A stretch of 64,000 nucleotides of DNA from Amyelois transitella. Its lineage: Eukaryota > Arthropoda > Insecta > Lepidoptera > Pyralidae. The stretch is from assembly GCF_032362555.1 (NCBI RefSeq), contig NC_083512.1, forward strand, positions 8,916,001 to 8,980,000. Reading direction: 5' to 3'. Shown in pieces: positions 34,401 to 49,400 of the stretch. Both the position numbers and the translations under genes were made by a program. Position 1 is the stretch's first letter. The number at the start of each line of letters is the position of its first letter. The notes beneath the pieces are model-generated. The model had not been told where the DNA came from. It did not search any database and saw nothing but the letters and a program-made list of their open reading frames with translations.

Positions 34401-37400
34401 TTTACCTCGTTTTAAAAATGACTCTTTGTCAACAGATTTATGGACGTACCTGCCCTTCCTGTATTCCTGTGTATCGTTCGTGGGTGTTTTGATGTTGCTA
34501 GGTAAGTTTTTTTTTGTTGTTGCCAACAAGCATTTACACAGATACTCGTGTGCTCAAAAAGGAACGGACGAGATAAATTTATGTAAGTTAAATAGAATTT
34601 GGATGAAGTGAAAGAATTATGCAGGGATCGTGACAAATGAAAAGATGTAGCTACACTTCCGGGAAAGAACTGTGATTTGATGTATTTAGATACGTGGTAT
34701 GCAGCACTAGAATACACTTGCCGGTCATGTATGTTGATGTGTCCGTCAATCAGTTTCCTTATTGATATATTTAGATTTAAACAGCTCCCTAAACTTATTT
34801 ACTGTTCATCTTCAAAGTTCGTTCATGTCATCACGTTCTCGGCACCTCAGAGTTAGAATCTGTTAAAATTGATCTTGGTTTGATTTTGGGAAATTGACGG
34901 TGGGACTTTATGATGATAAAAGTAAAACTGCACTTGCTTAAATATAACACTGAACTGTAATAACTGATTAAGGTAGTTTGACAGTACAATTAAGATCTAT
35001 TGATGAACTTAACTAATATGAACTACAATGGACTGATATTTCACAACAATATGCTTTTTTAAACAACATCTGACTTAACATTCTATTTTGGTTTTTCTTT
35101 TTTTCTAAGTGGCCAGTTTCAGTCATAAATAGTTTGAACAGAATCTATTTGCTAAAACTGTTCTACACCTCAACTTTGCTTACAATGTTTATTCAATTGT
35201 CACAACGCGGCGTAGTCGTTTACCGCGTCGCAGTAACGGGTGGCCTGGTGTTTATTAACCTTAGCGATTTCCACTTCATCGTTAATGCCGGTTAGAGACC
35301 GCTGTGCTAGTGACCTCATTGTTATCAAACAGTGACAATAGGAATATTGTTTATTTATTCTTTACTTATTTTTCATCGACTGAGGCGTCAAAAGAAGGTC
35401 TTCGAAAACAGAACAAGTTATTGTGTGACAATGCACCGAGTAATTAACTAATTATTTGCTTAAGTACTTAAGAATTTTAATAGATTTAACCATTACCATT
35501 TACATAGCTTATGGTCAGTCTCTTTAATTTAGTAATTTTGGATCTCCGTATTGTAAAAAAATGTCTTTTGTCTATATAACTTTGTTAGAAACGTACCTAA
35601 AATTTTGTTTGTGTCGATCACACCAAATTTACAACTGTTTCTAAAAATGTGAGCACTTAGTCTCGACATTTTATCATCTAGATGTAAGGTAAGCTATTAT
35701 TTTTAATTCCCTTTCCCTTGGGACCAAAACCTAGGTCATATTTATCGATTTAACCAGTCACGCTAGTCGTGTGAAAGTAAATAGCGTGATACGTGTCCAT
35801 CATTTTTGTCATAAAATAAACTACAAAGAATAAATACGTACTTACACATACATACTACATACAGGCATTACGTTTTTACCTTACGGTAAAGACTAACACA
35901 GCTAATGGTCAAAAGACTCAGGGTGGCTTTAATACGTACTCATACTTACGTAAAATTATATAAAAACAACTATACCGGCGTTTAGCCCGCGCATTACGCC
36001 ATCTATAAAATAATACAGGTTTTAAACAAATCCCACGGAAACTATAGTTTTTACCGGTACCCCTACTCCTTCTTCAAGTCGAATATATTTATATACGCGA
36101 AATTTCAAGATGATTAGCTAAGTAGATAACGCGTGATGAGTTTACAAACAAACTTGCTTTCACATTTATAAAATTAGTTAACGATCCCATCGTGTGTCAT
36201 TTATTTCAATAAGTTGATAAAAAATAATAATAATGGAAAACGTCGTTTACCTGTCCGGTTGGGAAAACGTGTTCGTTTATCTGTTAAGTAAATAAAGTTG
36301 ATTACACATCTAGTATCTTATCCCATAATTATGTTATCGCTCTATCAATCGAAACAAATGCAGTTAGGTATATTTTAACAGCTTTTTTTATCGTAACGAT
36401 GAACACGTGGACGGAATATCATACGAAAAAACAATCAATAATTTAAAGATAACATAACAAAAATTGTTTATTGAATTAATTTATTGTAAGAAAATAATGA
36501 ATTTATTATGCCCGAAAGATAAAAGTTACAAGTTACAACACTATAACCGTACATCATATAAGTGTATAATATTCATTTAATTCTCTTCAAAACTGGAATT
36601 TCCGTAGATGAAATACAAAGACAATTTTTCCATATTAGTAAATTAGTTATCCTGTTTCAACATCTTTATATTATACTTCCTCAAAATTTTTAAAATATCA
36701 ATTAGAGAAAAATAGTAATAGATAGACGCATTTCATGTAAATACAATGTGTCTGATGCCCGTTTTCACCAACGACTCCTTCATTCACCCCTAACTAAGTA
36801 TTAACTTTTCTAACATCAGATACTAACCTAACTTCATTTTCACCACGCTAGTTCTGATTTTCTGTTTGTGGACTTCCTAATTAAGCGACGTTTTGCAAAG
36901 AGCTTTATCTTTATAAATGACAAATGTTTAAAACAGAGTTTATAGGCAAATTTAAGGGCTCACCTAAGTTGTTAGATCACACTTAAACAGGGCTGAAAAC
37001 TAATTTTTACTAAAGGGACACCTATGGTGTTACGTGGCACTTAAAGCTTAGAATTCATTAGTGAAAACAGGCATTACTGTATTTCTTTTCGTTACTGTTA
37101 CTGATTGTATCGCTGAATTCTCTGTGGTATAACCTTCTAAAATTAAAAATTTAGATTCTCCTCTTCTTCTTCTTCCTCCTCGTCCTCTTTCTTTCCCAAG
37201 AAGTAATCAACAAGGTCCGCATGCTGTGGAAACATGTCTTCTAGCTCTTTCCGACATTCCTCGAATTTCTGTAATTCCTCCAGTTCTTTGTACGCTTTCG
37301 CCTTGTAAAGACGCGCTTTAAAACTGTTCTCGTTTAAACGCAAAGCCATGTCACAGTCTCCAAACACCTGAAAAGTTAACATTTCCCGTTACTACTGAAA

Positions 37401-40400
37401 ATAAGAAGTTCTTAAAGGAAGACATGCAAATTACATCTTTAGAACTAGAGTACGCCCGCAGCTAAACCCGCGTGAAATGAGAAATCTCGTTAATTGCCGT
37501 TCCCGTTTGGAATTTTGCGACTAGACCAATTAAGTAACCTACATTTTTCAAATTTTTACACCCATATAGTTTGGGCTGAGCTAAGTATTCTATATCTGTG
37601 GATCTGCCACAGTGGACACGACGAAAAATGGAAAACAAAAGACCTGTGGTTAATATTGCCACTACATGTGGAATACTTTATTTACGATCATAGAAACGTT
37701 TTGGCTGTGGCATCTCTCTCTCTTCATAGTGTATTCTGAACTAGAGGTCAGGATCTCCTAAAGACGCCAAGCGATATATAGCATAAAATAATTTTGCAAG
37801 AGTTTTATTATTTTTAAGTATATCTGTTGTATTTTCTTCATTATTATCTTAGTAATCGATTAAACTGTGTCCTACTACGATTTATCAAATATAGCACATT
37901 AAATACCACTTATTTGCGTTAATAATGACTTATCCGATATTACTCGTAAATAGCAATAGGTCTGATCACTGAGTATGAGGTCAGACATCAATTTATTTAA
38001 TTAAAATTAAAGAAAAAACACGAGCGTAACCTTAATAACTTTTCAAATCTGACCAGTAGTTAGGGCTTCCATTCAAACTTATCTTTATACAGGTTAATCT
38101 AGTGTTGAAAATCAAGGAGTTTCCTCTCTTTAGTATCCTTGTTTGGATGGAAGATTTAACTGTTAAAACACTAGATAGTAGGTACATGAACGATGTTGTG
38201 ATCCATCATTCTGTTTATGTACTCACGTCTGATTCACGGTCTGGCATGTGTTTATTTTTGACTGGCCATTTTAACTTTTTATAACTGCGTTAGCTTTAAA
38301 AACCCCTATTCTTTTTCTTTGATCAGCTCCCAAATATTTACTTAGTTACACTTTGTAAATATTATCAAAAAGCTAAGAGCCTTCTAATATTACTTTCAAT
38401 AAATCCGCCGGTTTTTGTCTAATTGTCTGTAAGAAATTATGGTTCAGAACTAACTAACAGAAATACTAATAGTTTACGAATTTGTTATAAAATTTCACAT
38501 ATTTTTCATTATTAAAATTTCGTTTCACATATTAGACCAATTTTTTGCATTGCACGCACGTGTAAAAAAGAGCTAATCAAACTAGTCATTTATCAAATTA
38601 GACACGCCGTTCGAAACGACATTTTACTTACTCTACAATCGTTGATTTATCTGTATTATTGGAATATTTTTCTTTATATTATTTTTTTTTACTTTATCAA
38701 TACAGTGCTATATTCTTTACTGCTATACCTGCTTTAAACTTGGTGTTCAAGACATCAAATACTTTATACTAATGTCTGAAAATGTAAGATCGTCTGCCTG
38801 CCTGACAAAATTCTTTTTAAATAGTAGGTAGTAATATTTCGCGATAGACAGTCGTAAACGCAGGTTAACGTCCGTTATTGAAGTTATAATGTCCGAATAA
38901 TTATAGAGTACAATTATTGGCGTCATGCTCGCTCATGCATTCAAAATTTTTGCCCCAGTGGCATTGGTATCGTGCACCAAAAATAGAGACCTACTTACGC
39001 GATGCATTTGCAAAGTGTTTGTTTGACCTGCAGTTACATGCAAATATTTTTGCGATGACAATGTGCACAGCAATGATATGAAATTGTTGGTTTTGCCATA
39101 AACTGCTACTACGTTCTAGATAAGCTCGAATTTCTAAATGTGTTTTTTATTTTGATATTGATACAAACACAAATATAATTCATGCAAATTTAATATCTCC
39201 TTTTCTTATATGTAATGTATACGTATTTAGTTATAGTGCTGTACATTAATAGCCTAGATTAACATTATGGAGTGGCACGGTGTCATTTTTAAAAAAAAGT
39301 AATAATATCCATTAGGTTATCACTTATTTGCGGCAGAAATTCCATAAATTTTAGGACTTAATTTATTGATTATATTAGTAACATAAATGTATAATAAGTC
39401 CACCTATTAATAACGGAAGAAGTCCTTGACCGTAGCTTAAAGATAATACATACATAATTTATGCTATAATGGATATATATGAAGAATCGATAACCGTTTC
39501 TCTGATAAATGATCTAGGCACTATTTTTATATACCCATCAGTTTCACGAATACTAGAACTTTTCATAGTTTCTATTTTGCTTCGTTATTTCCTTCCATCT
39601 AAATCACTAACGTAAATTTTCTGACATTACAAAGCAATCTCATTTGTCTTACACTTCAAGGCTATTTTTATCATAGAAACAGCGACATTAATTTTATATC
39701 AAATCACCTTATCGAATTTTCCCAGCTTGATGTTCGTGAGCGCCCGGTCACAGTAGAACATTGGGTTGTCTTTGATTTGTTCTATAGCTTTATTGTAGCA
39801 GGATAGGGCCCTGTCGTATTCTCCTCGACGGAAGGCTTTTATAGCCTGTGTATTGTGGGTGTCGGCTTTTTCTCGACGGATCTTTCGGTCCAGAGCACGT
39901 TTCTCGACGTCCTTACTCACCTCGGCCATCCAGGCATCTTTGTTCATCTCACCCTGAAAATTGAGCGTTTTAATAAGATGAAGGAAATAAGAGTACCTGT
40001 AGAAATTCTATGAGTTAAAAATCGGTGAGTTTGCATGCAAAAGGTTGATGAATCGTGGCAAATGGAAAGATAACGTTTCTATGGTATGGAACCTAAGTCA
40101 ATATATTGATGTAATAACGGGACAGCACGATCAGAAATGCATTGTGTGTCAAGTAGTTGAAATCTGTGCCATTCGTATTTCAAACTCATCACCATAGTTA
40201 ATTTTTACTCGTATCTATCCAAGTAACCTAAATTTAACTATACTCGACTGAGTATAGATAATTTACTGGTATAATTAAAATGAAATTGGTTGACAATGTG
40301 ATATCAATTTAACTATACAGGAATTTCATTATACAATGAACATACGAGTAAATAAATTTTTAAATCATGTTGTTGTTTCCGAATTTTGGAAAACCTCAAG

Positions 40401-43400
40401 ATCACATCATCTTGAGGCATTTCAAATTTCGGAAACATCGTATATATTTTCAAAAAGCCCACTTATTCAATCCATAGTAAAAACACTGCATTCGCATAGT
40501 GTTTTTACTATGGATTTCTTGTTATTGTTTTAAATCCAAGAGAAACAAGTTATCAGACACGAGGATGTTTATTTAAAGAGCAACGCGAGCCAAATAGCTT
40601 TCGCTAATAAAATGCGATAGGTGCGCGGCCGGCATTGTATTTATAAGTTAAACGATTAATATATTCATCACCGCCCCAATTCAGACACTACACTGCTTTG
40701 GTAATTGTTGGCATCTTTTCTATGATATGACGCACATTAATCGTCCATAGCAAAGCAAGTACTCTCATGTTTGTGTGGTGTGTTGTATTTTTTTTTGTCC
40801 CGAAAATTCTAATAGTTATAAGAAAATAATATGAGTTAAGTTGTGGAATTTCAATTGCCAATGTTCAATGTTAAATATTCAATATAAACTATATAATTTG
40901 TTCTTTTCAACTCTTAGCGAAACTGGTTAAAATTCTTTGTACAAAACGTATGTTAGCACACGCTTCTATTGTGCTTAGTACTTATGGGCTTACTTCCCGT
41001 CAGTGGCTTGCGGTACGATGATAGAAAGTGGCAGTTAGTCTTCTACTGCTAACCTTGTTTGCAAGTAGATACCATAACCAATACAACGTATCTTTGTTTA
41101 AAAGTCGAATGAAACCTTTGTGTCGACTAAGCATAATAATTTTGTTGCGCCCTAATCTTATCTCGGTAAAATAGGCAGAGAGAGATATTCTTTGTTTGTC
41201 GTGCTCCACCTTTTGTTCATTAGAATTATATTTAGGTACCTGTGTTCCATTTATGTACCCCGAAGGACAACAATCGTGCGACTAAAGTAATTCTTCAACT
41301 ACTTACCGAGTCCTCTTTCCCCATGGTGCTGAAAGCTTTTTGGTTTATTACGGTTCTGTCAGACTTTACTTTCATTTCGATATTATCATCAACAATAACT
41401 TTTCCACCAAGGTACTTATCAGCTAATGCTTTAGCCGCATCTGCCTTATCTTTGTCTCCGCTGGCCAAATCATTCACTATTTTGGAAACATCACCAACTC
41501 TCTTTGTAAAATTGTTCCATTCTTCGTCCAATTCCATGTTTTTGTATTCTTTGAAGGCGGGATTAGATAGCAGGTTTCTTGAACCCATTATAGATGATAA
41601 AAATGCTCGCGTATTTATTTAATAAAAATATTAATTTTTTTCGCTGTATTTATTGACGAATCTCAGTTACGAATTCAGTTTTGATTGACGTAACAAGGTA
41701 CATAGCAACAGTTGCTAAGGCAGTGTTGTACCGTTATGATAAAATACATTTAACCTTCTTTGTTTTTCATTCCTCAATTTTCATCGCCGTTAATTTTATA
41801 CCTATTAGATAAAGATGTTCCAAAAAAACTGAGTTACCATATTCTTTACGGTAATCGTTTGTTTTAGTATTCACGCCACTCGGTTTCGTCCGTCTGTTCG
41901 GCGTGGTGGGCGGAGTGCTGGTGAAGCCGCAGTTCCTCAGGGATCTCAACGAGGAGTACTACATGTATACATTTGAAGAGGACACAATCAGGCGGCGGAT
42001 CAACAATGCCGTTTCTACAGGTAAGAATTTCAAATATTTTTAAATGGTAATTTTATTTTCTTCTTTCTCTTAACGTGAATCCTTGTTACATTTTCGCCAC
42101 CTTTGCAAGGGAACCTGGTAAATGCGCATTGGATCATGGTAAAAGTTGCACTAGATAAATGTTGCCTATTGTAGAAAAATTTGGTGGAATTTAGAATTTA
42201 AAACGAGGAGATAAATACATCAAATTTTTATTGAAGGCACACCGTGAGGCGACTTAAATAAATACAAACGGAAGATTTTCCCCGTGCGGTTAGACTAATT
42301 ACGGCGGTTTTAATATATTTTTGTTCATAATTTGTTGATATTTTCCTTGTATATTTTACTTTTAACTGTAACCAGGGAAAGTATGGCTAGACTGATATTA
42401 TTGGTAATTTCCAGGTGAAAACTTTAATTACAAGTTAGGTAGTGATTACGACAGCTATAAAATACGTGATTGATTTTATCGTATGAAAATATAAAGAGAG
42501 GAAAGCAATATTTTTATGTAAAATGCATACAGGTTTCTTTTGAGTCGCGAAGGTATCGAATACCTACAAGCCTTTTCACTCATTTCGGTAATCGTTGCAC
42601 CTATTTATTTATGTATATTGTTTATTTATTGTAGATTTTATGTATGTTTATTATAATTATTATATTTTGTGTAGGCATAAATATATATATTTAGTTTGAG
42701 CCCACATAAAATTCTCTGTCAGACCCAATGGTTGACTGGTAGATAATGCTTCTAGCATTAATTCCGCCATTGAGCTTTACATTTGTATTTTGTACAATAA
42801 ACTTTAAAGAAATATTTAATATTTTTATCTCAATTTTACGCGACCTTTATTTTTTGTACGCATGACAGAAAACAATGTGGCTTATGTAACGTATGTAGAA
42901 GTTTTCAAGTGTTTCAATAGTCATATAATAAAAAGGTGAGAAGGTCTAGACGTCGCGTCGCGTCAACCTGTTGCGAAGTCACATCGCATTCTAGAACATA
43001 TACCTATGTGATTAACGTCATTTCTGTTAAAATATTTCCTGCACTTGATATACAATAGAATCAATTCTTTTCCTCATAGGTATGTCGCGTTCGAGATATT
43101 TATATCGACTAGAAATGGAACTTCGAAATTTAATCAAGCACATACTATAGTTTGGAATAATATATGATAATAATATATGATGAAATACTGACCATTTTAA
43201 AATTTTTCGTAACAACTGGCGGTTATTACCACAATCAGTCACTAAATGGTGGCTTTTCATCTTATTTGACAGCTTGATCTAATAACACTTTGAAAAAACT
43301 ATGTATATAATATTGTTAATTAATTAATAATTTAAACGTTGTTTTGTTATATTTTTACGTTAGTTATTTAAAAATTTACGGAAGATCCCTATTTAGCTAA

Positions 43401-46400
43401 TGCAAATTAACTCTTCCTGTATGTCTGAATCCATCGTGACTTTAATGGCCTTAAACAACCTTCGACGGATACGGTTACGTGTATACGATGATGTGTACTT
43501 AACTTTTTGTTTTGTTATGTATATGATTGGTGGACTGCAGCTCTTAAACTATTACGTTTGCCGAGCTTTCGTTTATTTCCTGGCGCGTTGCGTGTTTTAC
43601 CTTTTTTATTAGACGTTTTCAGTTTCCTTAGGTCACAAGCATACATACAGGTCTAACGGAGAAACCCCGTCTTTTGAAGTCGGTTGAAAGAAAGTACCAA
43701 TTTTGGTGTGATTTCTTTCATTTTGGTAAATGGTCCATTATTATTGCGTACATTTGTGAATAATAATGTGTTGATTATCCTAGGTATAAGATCTATGTCT
43801 AAACGAGATCCGAATACATGATCAAATATTGCAATCAGGTAGGATGTGATACGAGCTATGTTTAGCAAATTAGCAAGTTAAACAATACCGGTAGGTAATT
43901 GTGTGGGCTTTGTCGAACCCATTCAATATGCAAACGCTGGCTGCAAGCAAATTGATTTGTTGCTCATCCTAGGAATATAATTTAGTTTAGATTTAATGAT
44001 TTGCATATGTAATTTTAATGTTTTTGTAAGTTATATAGATTATTTTTCTGGCACTAACGAGCTTTTAAATCCAAAAACAACATATAGCTGTATTTTAAAT
44101 CAATGAGTAAGTTGTAGCGGCATAAAATGTTAAGTCAAGTATTACAAACAGTCGATAATAATTGATATAAACGATCTTCTATTATTTACCATGCTGACTC
44201 ATAAAATATAGAATCGTATAATCGCACATTTCTCTCGTCTCGAAAGCAAGAAAGCTGATGCATCTGAAACGGATGAAATTGTAGAATACAGTATTGAAAG
44301 GTAACCAGTTTCATTTTATAGCAATTCCAATTTGGATATAATTTTGCTTCAAACTGTTGCAAAATACTTTATCGAGTCCTACATTACAGCGAAGCGGTAT
44401 TAGCAAATAAGGATTGATTTTGAAATAACAACTGTGCAGTAGAACCCACGCGCCTTAAAGCGAAACAATTCGGGAAGTCAATATTGCAAACACCCAAGAA
44501 ACTTGCATACGTAACCGAATATAAAAAAAATTGTTTGTCGTCTTGAGAAAATCTTTGATAAAAAAAAAACGTGAGACTAGGGAACCGTTTTGCCTGTTTT
44601 GTATTTGCCCCTTTACGTTTGGAGTCCGAACGAATATGATCACGACTGTCCTTGGCACTTAGCGAATCGAATCCTACTACTATTATAAAGGCGAAAGTTT
44701 GTATGGATGTTTGTTACTCTTTCACGCAAAAACTACTGAACCGATTACCATGAAATTTGGTATGTAGGTAGCTGAAGACCCAGAATAACACATAGGCTAC
44801 TTTTTATCCCAGAGTTCCCGCGGGATTGATAGGGTTTCCATGCGGACGAAGTCGCGGGCGGCCTCTAGTAAATTATATGTTTTTGGGATCTTTCCCTACT
44901 TACCAACGTACGACACTGTTTATAATAAATTTTTGTTCATCATGATGTAATAATATATTTCTTATTTCTTTTTCAATATTACTTTAATTTTTCTGCTTTG
45001 CTTTTGCTTTTTGCTGCATTGTTTAGCAGCAGATGACGTTTTTCCAAAGACTACTTTAGCACTTTAATCATAAAGTTGCTTATAAGGTTGGCAAACTTAA
45101 ACGCATTTGTTAACCGGTAACGGTCTTGCACAGTTTTTTTAGGGTAGGTATTGTTGTGTCAGTTGAAGTACTTTTCGTTCAAAAGTAACGAAATTCATCT
45201 GCCGTTTTGTGCTAAAATATATGTCAAGCGTCGGATTTATCATCTATACAGGGTGACTTTTTATTCAATAGCATGTTTGTAATACGTGAATTAGATCAAA
45301 CTGAACAACTTTTACTATGGGACCAACTTCTTAATTGAAAAAATAAAATGCGTTATGGTTGTTCGCGCCTTTCGTATGAAGCAGCTGACATTTTTTTTGG
45401 CGATTTCGAAGTTGGTCGTATAGTAAAAGTTGTTCAGTTTGACATCAGTCAAACTCACATACTAATTAGTACATAATAATTCACCTGTTAAAAGAATTCC
45501 AGTGAATTAAAAATCACCCTGTATATTATAGCACAAAACGGCAGCTGAATTTTGTTACTTTGATGTTCGTTGTGTGAGTGTTAAATTCCTAACATTAACA
45601 GATTACAATACAGTTGCTCATCTGTTTCGCTTTTGTTTTCGTAAACATTGATCCATAATCGCTACAATATCAATAACTGCGTTTAATATCTCAACAAATT
45701 GTTTCCAGTTTATTAAACAAAGTTTATTTATATCAGCCACTGCACTGGTGATGTGATAACATCGTAGCGTAATGATGTATCATGCACGTCATGCTGGCTG
45801 CATTAATAGGTCTTATGAACTGTGGCCCACATTTATTATTATCTTTTTAAAGTAACAAGGTCTCATTTGCTCATCACATTTAGATAAGTGTTGATTGTAA
45901 GTGGTTTTTGGTGTCCAAATAATACATGTTCGAAATACATTCATGGTCTGAACGTGTTGTTTTTTGACATTAGAAAAATTTGCCCTACGTGCATAAATAT
46001 ATCACGTCTTTATCCCTTACGGAGTAGACAGATTCAAAAATTCTTACTAGTAGTCCTTATAGGCTTGAAATTTCACAATGGTTCTTTCTTTTTGAAGTGG
46101 TCATATCTTTAAATTATTTTTTGCTAACAGGTTCAGGCTACATCTCTCCTGAGCCAATGTATCCCGACAGAGGAGATATATCAGCGTCCCCAGTGGACCT
46201 GGATACCACGCTGCCCAAAGACAAAAAGAGTTCTCCTCAAGGGAAGGAAACTCCATTATTGAAACTACGGAACGGCGCGCTACAGGCGGGACTCGGTGAG
46301 AGACTACAGAGGGTCGTCGCTAAGAGAAAGGTAAAGAAATTTGGAAATTTGTAAAGTCGTGATAGTATTTGTTATCAGTATTTATCAATGACCCCTTGGC

Positions 46401-49400
46401 GATAGCTAGTAGAGGTGCGCCTATGACCACGATCCTGCATTGAGTAAGTCAGGTTTTGACAGGATGTGACTAACCTCCGCAACATTATAAGTATCACTAA
46501 TCGAACTCAGATCCTATACGGTACACAACAGTGTATTGTTAGAAGCTTTCTCTATAGAAAACGACCGGAGCGAAAAGAAAATCACCCTATCAGTTTTCTC
46601 CAGCAACAACTGTATGTTGTTCAGACAATAGTTTACCAAATGCCTTTGGTAATTGACAAATAAATTATCTTATTGCCGCTTGTTGTCTAATTGTGCAGTG
46701 ATCGAGGTATCTAGTTTTCCAAATAACATATAATATTATTTAGAAAACCATTGTGTTGCGCTGATTGACTGACTCATATTTCAGTAAGAAACTACTGCAT
46801 TGTATGTGGTGTCCTAACAGATTGCTACTGATAGAACTTCCTTCTTGATAATAATAACAGAAATAAACCAAAATGTATGTATATACCAGTATACCTCTTA
46901 CCTTTCTTGAAACATCAAGTGACAATATACGATTGTTTCTTTAACATAATCGGATCGTCGTCATCCTTTGAAAGCGTGAGAGCGTAAATAAAAATTGTTT
47001 TGACACCTGTGCGTTTTGCGGAGAAAAGTGAAAGATATATTGGCAGTGGTGAACATACTCGAATAGAAAAACAAAATCGGTTGAAGCGAGCTACGAAGAA
47101 ACCGGTTACAACATTACAGTTGTTATTGGCATTGGCTGTATTTTTTTAGACACGTTCCAATGCGCTTTGTATGTTCTATATATTTAAGTACTAATACATA
47201 TTATTATACATTTATGTATTCTTTATCACCCTATTCTTATCGTGTCCACAAATGATAATCTTTGACGGTTTTTAATCAACTTTACGAAGTAATAAGAAAA
47301 TGTTTTGTTAGTTTGAATAAACGAGAAAATATGCAACGCACCGATTAATAAAAATATTACATATGAATGCTGCATTGACCTCTATCGTGATTACAAATGT
47401 CAAATCCGTTTGGATGCTTTATTTTTAATATAGTGCATATGCAGCATTTTTATGAATTCTTTTGTTTTCAAATCTACTTTTAATCGACAGATGAAAGTTG
47501 TAATTACGATTATACGATGTGCAGAATACAGTATGACCATATTATATTCGATGTATTAACTCCGATTGTTTTCGTTGCGAGAAGTATAACTACTGCAATA
47601 CTCCTTAACCGATTTTGCTCAATCAAAGACATTTATCGTAAAAGTGCATAAAAATTTAAGTTACTACTTTCACATGACGTTAATATCGCTGTTTATTTTA
47701 GCACTTCCGATACGCATAGTGCACACACGCATACATCACGTGACCTTGTGCGTTAACGTAACCGCACGTAAGTGTTGCACGTTACCACGCGCCTACGCAT
47801 CTCTCCTCAAGAGCGTATGTTACGTATGTAGCCCTGAAACTTAAAATAATGTAAATATAACAGTAGGCCAACGGCCGTGTTTTATTGTGATCTTATTATA
47901 CGTAGCACATCACGTGTTTATTACGCACTGATTTTTAAAGATAAATCTTCGTAATTGTTCCCCGAATGACAGCAAGTACGGTTTTGTTTTTGGCATCGTT
48001 TTGCACTTTTTTGTATTTATATGTAACCTACATACAAAATACAAAAAAGTGCCTTTTTCTTGAGAGATGATTGGATATACATTACACTTTCTAAGGTTTG
48101 TTCGAATTCCCTACGGCTGTTCCACATCGCAGCTCGTTTTGTTCACACTATCCTCGTCTCTTCTGATCACAAATAACATTGAGAAATTTAACAGCAACAG
48201 TAACAGCACCATTTTAGTGCCCTTCGAGTAGACTAGCGTCGGGATGCCCAAGTTATCAGGCGACCATGTTTGATAGGTGCTAGTAGGGAGTCTTTTAATG
48301 TAACCATTCCTACATCATCAGAAACTACCATAACATTATTAATCAAGTATTTAATCCTTTTACAGGAAGTGGAAAATCAACGCAAGACGTCATCCCTGCA
48401 AAGAAATGTGGTGTACCCGCTGGCAATGCTTCTCCTACTGGCTCTCACCACCATCACCGTACTCATGGTGCTCCAGAACATTCTAGAACTACTTATTGGA
48501 TTGAAGGCCTTGCCGCTTAGCACGAGAGTAAGTAACCTATAGTTACTAGCTAGTTCGCTAGTCTTTTCACTACTATGCTGTATTCTCGAGTGAACATTGT
48601 GATAACAATCCCTCCATTTCTCTCATCACATCATTTCCCGATTGCATTATCATCTCTTTCGCGTGTTTAGGTAACTAATTCTATGCTTCATGAACTTCTT
48701 GCACCCGTAGTGCCGTAGTGGTTTCGGGTCTGAGGTCAGTATTACCAATTCGTCCGACATTATTCTCACCCAAGTGAGAATAATTAGCTTCAAAAAATAT
48801 TTTTCAATTTCTTGCCCTCTGTTACATTGCTTTACATTTTAAATAGTTTTGTTTACATAAAGTCACGGTTTTCGGATTATTGAAGATAATAAGTCACGGT
48901 TTTAGGTATGGTAATGTAGTGGTAAAATAAGTCATGCTGCGATTGGAAATTGTTATACTACCTATCGATATCTTAAACGAAAAACTGCGATGTCTTTTAT
49001 TGCTACGTTTTAACTAGGTATTATCGTTGTAACTAGGTTTTTATTGGGCTAATATCAAGTCGTTTTCATTTATGCACACATAAAAGTGGTTTGGCATTGA
49101 TTTTTAGACGTCGAATTAAATATTTGCATAAATTGAAACTGTACAGTTGTACGATAATAACCTTTGAATGACGTTATCATTAATTTGAGTCTGCGTTCTA
49201 ATGTTGTAAAATCTTTTTATTGGTCTGATAACAGTTTTACACAGAAGTTATGCTGATAACGTAATTATTATTACTGTTTAAGATCTTTATAGGTATTCAG
49301 TTCTGGTTAGTTTTATGTATTTAAACACTTCAAGATGCATGTATGCAAACGTGATTTGTTATAGATATATGTATATTGCTGTTTATTTGGTTCCGAATAT

